Part shown: positions 57,392 through 64,000 of the stretch, in pieces
Layout: the number at the start of each line of letters is the position of its first letter
Numbering within the stretch: the stretch's first letter is position 1
Assembly: GCA_017617445.1 (NCBI GenBank)
Contig: JAFZWE010000002.1
Span: 124,001-188,000 of the forward strand
DNA: 64,000 nucleotides
Direction: 5' to 3'
From: Bacteroidales bacterium
Lineage (GTDB): Bacteria; Bacteroidota; Bacteroidia; Bacteroidales; WCHB1-69
The notes under the pieces: generated by a model
Databases searched by the model: none
The model's input: only the letters and a program-made list of their open reading frames with translations
Told to the model about the DNA's origin: nothing
Position numbers and translations under genes: made by a program

Positions 57392-58750
57392 ATGGTTAAA
57401 AGAAAGATATACAATAAGTTAAAAAATTTCTTTCACTCCGATAATCGCGCGCTTTTAATCACTGGTGCGCGACAGGTTGGAAAAACATTCTCAATACGTG
57501 AGATTGGAAAGGAAATTTTTAAGAATTTTGTAGAAATAAACTTCATTGAAAAGCCGGATGCGTTGGAGATTTTCAGCGATGTGAGCGACAGTCAAGAGAT
57601 ACTGCTTCGTTTGTCGGCCTTCACTCATCGCAAATTAGTACCGGGAAAGACGCTTATTTTCTTTGATGAAGTCCAGCAATGCAAAGAGATGGTGACTGCC
57701 ATCAAGTTTTTGGTGGATGAGGGCAGCTATCGTTATGTGATGAGTGGCTCATTGCTGGGGGTGGAGCTGAAAGATCTGCGCAGTGTACCTGTCGGCTATA
57801 TGGCTGAGTATGAAATGTATCCGCTTGATTTGGAAGAGTTTGCTTTGGCATTGGGAATAGGAGAGAATGTAATAGCACACCTTAAGGACTGCTACGAACG
57901 GCGTGTTCCTGTGGACAACTTTGTGCATGCAAGGATGCTGGAAATGGTTCGTTTATACCTATTGACAGGCGGTATGCCGGCTGTGGTTCAGAAATACTTG
58001 GATACCAATAATCTGAAGAGTGTTCTGGATATACAGCGAGGCATTGTACAGACCTACAAGCGCGACATCACCCAGTATGACCAAGAGCACAAGTTGCAGA
58101 TTGAGGAAATCTACAATCTCATTCCTTCGGAATTGGATGCGAAGAACAAACGATTCATTTTGAAGGAGTTGGACAGCAAAGCTCGTTTCAGTCGTTACGA
58201 AAGCGGCCTGCTTTGGTTGCAGGATTCTGGGGTGGCATTGCCCACCTACAACGTGAGTGAACCGCGTTTGCCATTGCTGTTGAACAAGCAGCGCAACCTC
58301 TTCAAGCTGTTTGCCAACGATGTGGGGTTGTTGGCGGCGATGTATGGGGCGAACATCCAGATAAAGTTGTTGAGCCAGAACCCGAATATAAATTATGGTG
58401 CAATTTTTGAGAATTTGGTGGCGCAGGAACTTACGGCGCATGGTTTTGCAGCTGACCACAACCTCTATTATTTCAACAGCAAAAAGCAAGGCGAATTGGA
58501 TTTCATAGTGGAACATGACGGTGCGGCGCTCCCCATTGAGGTGAAATTGGGCAAGGATTACGAGCGGCACCGTGCGCTGTCAGGGGTGATGAACGATGCT
58601 GCTTACGACATTCCGCAGGCCATAGTCTTTTGTCAAGACAATGTTCAGGTGAAAGAGCGAGTGGTGTATTTACCTATCTATATGCTGATGTTCCTTCAGC
58701 GCGAGACTGCCACTGATTTAATCTACCATTTCGATGCTCAGATGGGGTAG
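57392..58750 (+). CDS. AAA ATPase with DUF4143 domain
   Basis: The 452-residue protein has an AAA_14-type ATPase domain (Walker A GARQVGKT, 25-32; Walker B TLIFFDEVQ with Asp93, Glu94; sensor-like MSGSLLG) and a C-terminal DUF4143 domain. The latter ends with a PD-(D/E)xK-like core, GELDFIVEHDGAALPIEVKLGK. This family is common and multi-copy in Bacteroidota and archaea; its role is not settled, with mobile-element, toxin-like or DNA-related functions proposed. It is bracketed by the 56-bp direct repeats and ends in a strong hairpin terminator. It marks the start of the accessory zone. Confidence 0.88.
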   Translation: MVKRKIYNKLKNFFHSDNRALLITGARQVGKTFSIREIGKEIFKNFVEINFIEKPDALEIFSDVSDSQEILLRLSAFTHRKLVPGKTLIFFDEVQQCKEMVTAIKFLVDEGSYRYVMSGSLLGVELKDLRSVPVGYMAEYEMYPLDLEEFALALGIGENVIAHLKDCYERRVPVDNFVHARMLEMVRLYLLTGGMPAVVQKYLDTNNLKSVLDIQRGIVQTYKRDITQYDQEHKLQIEEIYNLIPSELDAKNKRFILKELDSKARFSRYESGLLWLQDSGVALPTYNVSEPRLPLLLNKQRNLFKLFANDVGLLAAMYGANIQIKLLSQNPNINYGAIFENLVAQELTAHGFAADHNLYYFNSKKQGELDFIVEHDGAALPIEVKLGKDYERHRALSGVMNDAAYDIPQAIVFCQDNVQVKERVVYLPIYMLMFLQRETATDLIYHFDAQMG

Positions 58751-58774
58751 GAGAATGCCATTAAATTGATTGTC

Positions 58775-58810
58775 GTAGGGTTGCCATATTATGACAGCCC
58801 TACCGTTTTT
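58775..58810 (+). terminator. Terminator of the DUF4143 ATPase gene
   Basis: A 13-bp stem (58775-58787 with 58791-58803, one mismatch and one G-T pair) around the core CATATTATG, followed by five T residues at 58806-58810. Confidence 0.75.
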
Positions 58811-58948
58811 CGTACATCTTCAGACAGTTCGCCGTTCTTCACGCTCACTCATCGCCGATTTCTTCACGCCGTAATTTGCAAGGCGGCCTGATATGCGGAT
58901 CCGCACTGGCCTGCCCATGCGTTACGGGCTGACGGCTGTGATGTCCCT

Positions 58949-58965
58949 TCACCCCGAAGGGGTGA
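58949..58965. repeat. Palindrome 1 of a REP-like cluster
   Basis: TCACCCC-GAA-GGGGTGA, a perfect 7-bp stem with a three-base loop. Confidence 0.7.
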
Positions 58966-58975
58966 TATTTGGGTA

Positions 58976-59005
58976 ACCCCGTACAAGCGCAGCGCAGTGC
59001 GGGGT
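58976..59005. repeat. Palindrome 2 of a REP-like cluster
   Basis: ACCCCGTAC (58976-58984) pairs with GTGCGGGGT (58997-59005), one G-T pair, with a GCGC-rich loop. Confidence 0.7.
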
Positions 59006-59009
59006 GTGC

Positions 59010-59027
59010 GTGGGCGCGTGCGCCCAC
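59010..59027. repeat. Palindrome 3 of a REP-like cluster
   Basis: GTGGGCGC-GT-GCGCCCAC, a perfect 8-bp stem with a two-base spacer. Confidence 0.7.
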
Positions 59028-59161
59028 CGCGGCACGCTGGCAGGTGGATAGGTCCTGACGGCAGGTATGCCGCGGAAGTATGGGGTGGGTGGAGAGAAAT
59101 GAGGTTCCACCTCCCTATCGGTTGGCGGAATGGTGCAGTTGGTCAATCAATAAAAAAGTGT

Positions 59162-59186
59162 AGAGGCGGCATATTATGATGCCTCT
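59162..59186. repeat. Hairpin sharing its loop core with the DUF4143 terminator
   Basis: AGAGGC (59162-59167) pairs with GCCTCT (59181-59186). The loop holds GCATATTATGA, as does the terminator at 58775-58810. Confidence 0.6.
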
Positions 59187-59200
59187 GCGGCTGGCCAGAA

Positions 59201-59256
59201 AATTGGAAAAGTGTAAAAAATAGCCCGATTTTGTATTGGAAAAGTGTAAAAAATGG
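59201..59256 (+). repeat. 56-bp direct repeat, copy B
   Basis: Second copy of the repeat at 57303-57358, with units starting at 59203 and 59236 (period 33). A third partial unit follows at 59268 (TTGAAATAGTGCAAGA). Confidence 0.85.
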
Positions 59257-59300
59257 TGATTTTTGTATTGAAATAGTGCAAGACTATGCCGAAAAAATGC

Positions 59301-59308
59301 TATTTTTG
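59301..59308 (+). promoter_or_regulatory. Promoter -7 box of the T5orf172 gene
   Basis: TATTTTTG, 27 bases before the ATG at 59336 and downstream of the repeat units. Confidence 0.55.
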
Positions 59309-59335
59309 CAGCGAAAAATGCAATAAAAGAACAAT

Positions 59336-60004
59336 ATGCCCAAAGACTTGCAAGAAGGATACGTGTATATCCTTACCAATCCCAGTTTTAAGGAGGATTG
59401 GGTGAAAATTGGAAAGAGTTCCCGACCAGTGGATGTTCGTTCAAAAGAGTTGGATAATACAGCGGTTCCTCTTCCTTTTGAGATATTTACCACCATGAAG
59501 ACGGTGAAGTATAATGAGGTGGAGAAATTGGTTCACAAGACCATAGACCGTCTTACTGACTTGCGCATCCGCCAGAATCGGGAATTTTTCAATGTTGACC
59601 CACAGGTGGCGCTTGACATTTTTATGGATATAGCTTGTGCTATTGAGGACGCCGTCATTATGCGGTATGATGCGGAGAAGCCGTATCAAGTTTACCCAAT
59701 TGTGGAAGGTCAAAAAATCAAAGAGAAGGAAGAGAAAAAAGAAATTCGCAAGCCCTTCGATTTCGGAATGATTGGTCTGAATGTAGGTGACACTGTCATA
59801 TTCGATGCACTGAACCTTCCTGTAAAAGTAGCAGGCAAAAACAAGGTGGAATACGAGGGGCGCTTATGGAGCCTCTCCGCTTTCTGCGGCACTTACCTGC
59901 CCGAAGAAATGCACAACAAGAGTGAATCCTACCAAGGCCCGAAGTATTTCAGCTATCAAGGAAAGACGTTGTGGGAGATTAGATTGGAAAGGGAGAAAGA
60001 ATAA
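59336..60004 (+). CDS. T5orf172 (GIY-YIG-like) domain protein
   Basis: The 222-residue protein has an N-terminal T5orf172 domain, a GIY-YIG nuclease relative: GYVYILTNPSF and WVKIGKSSRPVDVRSKEL (about 8-41) carry the two beta-strand motifs and the Arg, with the candidate Glu in REFFNVDP near 88. The C-terminal part (about 145-220, VGDTVIFDALNLPVKVAGKNKVEYEGRLWSLSAF) resembles the DUF4357-like tail often found behind this domain. It lies 43 bases upstream of hsdR on the same strand, so it may belong with the restriction locus. Nuclease activity is inferred. Confidence 0.8.
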   Translation: MPKDLQEGYVYILTNPSFKEDWVKIGKSSRPVDVRSKELDNTAVPLPFEIFTTMKTVKYNEVEKLVHKTIDRLTDLRIRQNREFFNVDPQVALDIFMDIACAIEDAVIMRYDAEKPYQVYPIVEGQKIKEKEEKKEIRKPFDFGMIGLNVGDTVIFDALNLPVKVAGKNKVEYEGRLWSLSAFCGTYLPEEMHNKSESYQGPKYFSYQGKTLWEIRLEREKE

Positions 60005-60047
60005 TTTTTTTGTAGAACAACTTCCGATAATATAAATTATCACGAAT

Positions 60048-62420
60048 ATGACGGATGCCGAAATCCTCCAGCTGTCAGAGGAGGACATTAAATTTCAGTT
60101 TATCACGCCTGCCATAACGGATAAGAATAAGGCGGGTTGGCTGCCCAGTAACATACGTATGGAATACTCCTTTACTGATGGCAGAATCCTTTTTGTGGGC
60201 AAAATGCACCACAAAAAGCAACCAAAAAGAGCTGATTACCTGCTCTTTGACGGCAATATAAATTCTCCGCTTGCTATCGTAGAAGCCAAAGCTGCAGAAA
60301 GTGACTTGACAAAAGGCATACAGCAAGCCATCGAATATGCCGACATGCTTGACGTTCCTTTCGCCTACTCGTCCAATGGCTTGGGATTTCGGGAACACGA
60401 CAGACTTACGGGGAAAGAACGAGAGTTCTCCATGGACAACTTTCCAACTCTACAGGAACTCAAGGAGAGAATTGCCGTAGCGAAGAAACTGACGGCAGAA
60501 CAACAAGAGGCCATTTCCACCCCTTACTTCATTGACCAATACTCACACGAGCCACGCTATTACCAGCGAATCGCCATCAATAGAACTATTGAAGCGATTG
60601 CGAAAGGCAAGCAGCGCATTCTCCTTGTAATGGCAACAGGCACAGGTAAGACCTTCACCGCTTTCCAAATCATCTGGAGACTGCACAAGTCCGGGATGAA
60701 AAAGCGCATCCTATATCTTGCCGACCGCAATGTGCTGATAGACCAAACTATGCAGCAGGACTTCAAGCCGTTCCAAAAAATAATGACCAAAGTGCAGGGC
60801 AGACAGCTTGATTCTGCATACGAAATCCACATGGCACTCTATCAGCAACTCGTTTCCACTGACCCGGAGAAGCCCGACCCGTTCACGCAATTCAATCCCG
60901 ACTTCTTCGACCTCGTAATCATTGATGAGTGTCACAGAGGCAGCGCAAAAGAGAACTCCACTTGGCGCAAGGTGCTGGATTATTTCTCTTCCGCCACACA
61001 AATCGGTCTGACGGCTACCCCGAAATACGCAGAGGGAGCCAACAACATTGATTACTTCGGCGACCCTATCTACACATATTCTCTCAAACAAGGTATAGAA
61101 GATGGTTTCCTCGCCCCATACCGTGTTACGAAATCCTTTATAGATGTTGACTTGGATGGCTTTGAACCAAGAGCAAATGACTTGGTAGCCCTTGGCACAA
61201 AAGATCTACAGGATTTCTACAGCCGGAAAGATTTTGGAAGGGAAATAACCATACAGCTTCGCCAAAAGATTGTCGCCAAACGCATCACAGATAAATTGCA
61301 CGAATTGGGGCGATACACAAAAACCATCATCTTCTGCCCGGATATTGATGAAGCTGGCATTATGCGTGACCTGCTCATCAATATGAATCACGACCTCGTG
61401 AAAAAAGACAGCCGCTATATCATGCGCATCACCAGCGATGATTATGAGGGCAAACGGCAGCTTGACAATTTCATTGACCCCGAATCCGTTTATCCCACTA
61501 TTGTGACCACATCCGAACTGCTTTCAACGGGTGTTGACTGTAAAACCTGCGGTTTGATAGTCATTGACAAGGAAATTGAGTCCATGACCAATTTCAAGCA
61601 GATTATCGGACGTGGAACACGTCTTTTCCCATCCAAAGGCAAATTCATGTTCGACATCCTTGACTTCCGTCAAGCCACTGACCTGTTCCATGACCCTGAA
61701 TTTGATGGGGACACATTAGAAGACCCCATCGATGGGGGCGATGAAGGAGGAGACGGCGGCAATGGCGGCGGCGGTAACGGCGGCAATGGCGGAATCATCA
61801 TAGATCCGCCCGGCCCCGGCAAAGGTGGCAAAAAAGGCCCCAAACAGAAAAAAGCCGTGTTCAAAGGACACAACATTGAAATTGTCCGGGAAACGGTTTC
61901 CGTGATTGGCGCAGACGGCAAAACACTGGAAACCACAAATTTGATTGACTTCACACGCAAAAACATAAAGCAGCAGTATGCCTCTTTGGAGGACTTCCTC
62001 AAACGTTGGAACAAAGAGACCCGGAAACAAATCATCATTGACGAGCTCAAAGAGTATGACGTGTTGATTGATGCAGTCAAAGAGGCAAATCCAGCGCTAA
62101 ATGATTCCGATGTTTTTGATGTGATTTGCCATGTGGCATACGGGCAGAAGCCCCTCACCCGCAAAGAGAGAGCGGAAAATGTCAAAAAGCGGAACTATTT
62201 TGCAAAATATGAGGGCAAAGCACGCGAGGTGCTTGAAGCCCTTTTGGAAAAGTATGCCGACCAAGGCATCCTCAATATGGAAAATCTTGACACTTTGAAA
62301 CTCAATCCGTTTGCGCAGATTGGATCACCTGTCAAGATTGTGAAACTTTTTGGCGGCAAGGAACAGTATTTCGCCGCCATCTCCGAACTTGAAAAACAAC
62401 TATATCAAAACATAGCGTAG
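60048..62420 (+). CDS. hsdR: Type I restriction enzyme, R (motor/nuclease) subunit
   Basis: HsdR translocates and cuts DNA in the R2M2S complex. The 790-residue protein has an N-terminal PD-(D/E)xK nuclease (Asp63, then IVEAK with Glu79 and Lys81), a SF2 helicase core with Walker A ATGTGKT (about 199-205), DECHRGS, GLTATPKY (motif III) and IIGRGTRLFP (motif VI), and a C-terminal HsdM-binding region. Between helicase and C-terminal region is a very Gly-rich linker (about 562-600, GGDEGGDGGNGGGG). It is shorter than E. coli-type EcoKI R subunits (about 1,170). hsdM follows after four bases. The frame is intact. Confidence 0.95.
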   Translation: MTDAEILQLSEEDIKFQFITPAITDKNKAGWLPSNIRMEYSFTDGRILFVGKMHHKKQPKRADYLLFDGNINSPLAIVEAKAAESDLTKGIQQAIEYADMLDVPFAYSSNGLGFREHDRLTGKEREFSMDNFPTLQELKERIAVAKKLTAEQQEAISTPYFIDQYSHEPRYYQRIAINRTIEAIAKGKQRILLVMATGTGKTFTAFQIIWRLHKSGMKKRILYLADRNVLIDQTMQQDFKPFQKIMTKVQGRQLDSAYEIHMALYQQLVSTDPEKPDPFTQFNPDFFDLVIIDECHRGSAKENSTWRKVLDYFSSATQIGLTATPKYAEGANNIDYFGDPIYTYSLKQGIEDGFLAPYRVTKSFIDVDLDGFEPRANDLVALGTKDLQDFYSRKDFGREITIQLRQKIVAKRITDKLHELGRYTKTIIFCPDIDEAGIMRDLLINMNHDLVKKDSRYIMRITSDDYEGKRQLDNFIDPESVYPTIVTTSELLSTGVDCKTCGLIVIDKEIESMTNFKQIIGRGTRLFPSKGKFMFDILDFRQATDLFHDPEFDGDTLEDPIDGGDEGGDGGNGGGGNGGNGGIIIDPPGPGKGGKKGPKQKKAVFKGHNIEIVRETVSVIGADGKTLETTNLIDFTRKNIKQQYASLEDFLKRWNKETRKQIIIDELKEYDVLIDAVKEANPALNDSDVFDVICHVAYGQKPLTRKERAENVKKRNYFAKYEGKAREVLEALLEKYADQGILNMENLDTLKLNPFAQIGSPVKIVKLFGGKEQYFAAISELEKQLYQNIA

Positions 62421-62424
62421 AATT

Positions 62425-63936
62425 ATGGCAGTAAGCAATATCGTCAAACGATTGCAGAATATCATGCGCAACGATGCCGGAATCAACGGCGATGCACAGC
62501 GCATTGAACAAATGACTTGGCTGTTCTTCCTCAAGGTGTATGATGCACAAGAGGAGGAATGGGAATTGAAACAGGACAATTTCAAGTCCATCATCCCGGA
62601 AGAACTCCGCTGGCGTAATTGGGCGGCATCTTCCAACAGCAATACATCCCTAACTGGGGACGCATTGCTTGACTTCGTAAACAACAAACTCTTCCCACAG
62701 CTCAAGGATCTGCAACTTACTTTGCAGTCCTCTCGCTCCCAATGGATTGTCAAAGAGGTTTTCGCCAACTTAAACCAGTACATGAAAGACGGCACAATGC
62801 TCCGTCAAGTCATCAATGTCATTGACGAAATTGACTTCACTGATGCCGAAGACCGCCACACTTTCGGCGACATATACGAGGGCATTCTCAAAGGGCTTCA
62901 ATCAGCCGGCAACGCGGGAGAGTTTTACACCCCCCGTGCATTGACCGATTTCATCGTTCAAATGCTCGACCCAAAACTTGGAGAACAGATGGGGGATTTC
63001 TCGGCAGGAACAGGCGGTTTTCTTGTTTCCACACTCAACCACCTTGCAGAGCAAAAGAAAACCCCGCAAGACGAAATCTTATGGCAAGAATCCGTCAGAG
63101 GGAAAGAGTGGAAACCGCTGCCTTATCTGCTGTCCATCACGAATCTCTTGCTTCACGGGGTTGAAGCCCCCAACATTGAGAATGGAGACTCCCTCGGGAC
63201 ACCCGTATCATCCATCAAAGAATCCGACAAGGTGGATGTTATCGCAATGAATCCTCCTTATGGCGGCAGCACCACTGAAGCGGCAAAAAAGAACTTCCCG
63301 ACAGATGTCCGTTCATCGGAAACCGCTGACCTCTTTATGGTTCTTATTATGCGCCGACTTAAACAAAACGGACGTGCAGGTGTAATCATCCCCGATGGCT
63401 TCCTGTTTGGCACCGATGGCGCGAAACTCGCCATAAAGACCGCTTTGCTACGTGATTTCAACCTGCATACAATCATCCGTCTGCCTGGCAGTATCTTCGC
63501 CCCATACACAAGCATCGCCACCAACATCGTTTTCTTTAACAACGAAACTGCCGAGGGTGCGCCCGAAGGATTCAAAACCAAAGAAGTTTGGTTTTACCGC
63601 CTCGATATGCCGGAAGGTTACAAGCATTTCAACAAAACCAACCCGATGAAGTTAGTGCATTGCCAACCAGCAGCCGAATGGTGGAACAATAGACAACCAT
63701 TGCAAGACAGCGATGGCAATGACAAAGCACGCTGTTTTTCAACTGAAGAACTGGTGTCCTTGAGTTGCAATTTCGATCAATGCAAGTTCCCCAAAAGCGA
63801 AGAAGAAATACTGCCACCCGCAGAACTCCTAAAAGACTATTTCGCCAAACGCGCTGAACTTGACAGGGAAATTGACCGTACATTATCCGAGATTCAGAAG
63901 ATATTAGGCATTGATGTAAACAATTTGGAGAAATGA
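62425..63936 (+). CDS. hsdM: Type I restriction-modification system, M (methyltransferase) subunit
   Basis: HsdM is the N6-adenine methyltransferase of the type I complex. The 503-residue protein has an N-terminal helical HsdM domain (about 5-135), SAM motif I in DFSAGTGGF (about 191-199) and the catalytic NPPY motif at Asn276-Tyr279 (NPPYGG). GEFYTPRALTDFIVQ is also typical. It follows hsdR after four bases, and its stop codon overlaps the hsdS start (ATGA). Confidence 0.96.
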   Translation: MAVSNIVKRLQNIMRNDAGINGDAQRIEQMTWLFFLKVYDAQEEEWELKQDNFKSIIPEELRWRNWAASSNSNTSLTGDALLDFVNNKLFPQLKDLQLTLQSSRSQWIVKEVFANLNQYMKDGTMLRQVINVIDEIDFTDAEDRHTFGDIYEGILKGLQSAGNAGEFYTPRALTDFIVQMLDPKLGEQMGDFSAGTGGFLVSTLNHLAEQKKTPQDEILWQESVRGKEWKPLPYLLSITNLLLHGVEAPNIENGDSLGTPVSSIKESDKVDVIAMNPPYGGSTTEAAKKNFPTDVRSSETADLFMVLIMRRLKQNGRAGVIIPDGFLFGTDGAKLAIKTALLRDFNLHTIIRLPGSIFAPYTSIATNIVFFNNETAEGAPEGFKTKEVWFYRLDMPEGYKHFNKTNPMKLVHCQPAAEWWNNRQPLQDSDGNDKARCFSTEELVSLSCNFDQCKFPKSEEEILPPAELLKDYFAKRAELDREIDRTLSEIQKILGIDVNNLEK

Positions 63937-64000
63937 ACGGGAAACAACTGAAAAACAGCATACTTCAATGGGCAATACAAGGTAAACTTGTGCCACAAGA
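63933..64000 (+). CDS. hsdS: Type I restriction-modification system, S (specificity) subunit, N-terminal fragment
   Basis: Only the first 22 codons lie in the window. They read MNGKQLKNSILQWAIQGKLVPQ, the usual start of HsdS proteins in Bacteroidota. The ATG overlaps the hsdM stop by three bases. The two target-recognition domains lie outside the window, so the recognition sequence cannot be guessed. Confidence 0.85.
   Translation, partial: MNGKQLKNSILQWAIQGKLVPQ

Larger units (their letters stand above)
58811..59200. other. Intergenic region with REP-like palindromes, no gene
   Basis: This 390-base stretch has three perfect or near-perfect palindromes in a row (58949-59027), another hairpin at 59162-59186, and higher G/C content than the flanks. 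Short open frames of about 60 codons occur on both strands but run through the palindromes and show no protein-like text. Confidence 0.5.

Noticed and set aside
58845..59179. Two ORFs of about 60 codons in the palindrome region
   Set aside because: They run through G/C-rich inverted repeats, giving Arg/Pro/His-rich text with no domain and no promoter.

Overview
The window comes from the chromosome of a Bacteroidota bacterium, most likely a member of the Bacteroidales. The evidence is the recurrent Bacteroidota promoter signature (TAnnTTTG, often preceded by TTG/TTTG about 18-22 bases upstream), a C10-family protease with a type IX secretion C-terminal sorting domain, a PorV/PorQ-family protein, an OmpA/PD40 protein of PorE-like layout, a fused SecDF, GSCFA, DUF4175 and FISUMP-domain proteins, and lipid A genes. 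No genus can be named from the sequence alone.

Layout. 1-5 kb: end of an LD-carboxypeptidase gene, a secreted C10 protease, a CotH-family protein and thiL. 5-9.6 kb: aquaporin, tsaB, a double universal-stress protein, rpsT, a FemAB-like acetyltransferase and upp. 9.6-14.5 kb: a two-gene accessory cassette, SIR2-like/TIR protein plus nSTAND NTPase with 14 WD40 repeats, lying between upp and metF. 14.6-31 kb: metF, an M16 peptidase, an RseC-like protein, a bifunctional-nuclease-family protein, tRNA-Gln, ribH, fmt, HU, nfo, a TrmN6-like methyltransferase, rimM, lpxC, lpxD, a large DUF4175 coiled-coil protein, a LutB-like protein, rpiB and a PAP2 phosphatase. 31-38 kb: a NamZ-like muramidase, the PorE-like protein and secDF. 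38-47 kb: an MFS transporter, a second M16 peptidase, a lipoprotein, an APH-kinase/RapZ-C fusion, pgk, a choline-kinase-like protein, an MlaE permease and an NfeD protein. 47-57 kb: tRNA-Leu, thioredoxin, rdgB, rpmF, DUF177, pepP, rubredoxin, tRNA-Asp, lpxB, a PorV-like protein, a TrmH-family methyltransferase, GSCFA, and small membrane and lipoproteins. 57.3-64 kb: a second accessory zone with a DUF4143 ATPase, REP-like palindromes, a T5orf172 (GIY-YIG) protein and a type I restriction-modification locus cut by the window edge.

The most exciting candidate is the SIR2-like/TIR + nSTAND-TM-WD40 pair (9631-14510). It reads as an NAD-targeting conflict (anti-phage or abortive-infection) module: a TIR domain that keeps its candidate catalytic glutamate is the likely effector, and a membrane-anchored STAND NTPase with a recently duplicated WD40 array is the likely sensor and switch. 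Other points worth following are a 14-codon ORF with its own terminator upstream of thiL, a retropepsin-like domain without its catalytic Asp at the end of the PorE-like protein, an LpxC without the usual FabZ fusion, and a 56-bp direct repeat bracketing the DUF4143 ATPase gene.

All functions are assigned by reading motifs and architecture. No database search was possible.
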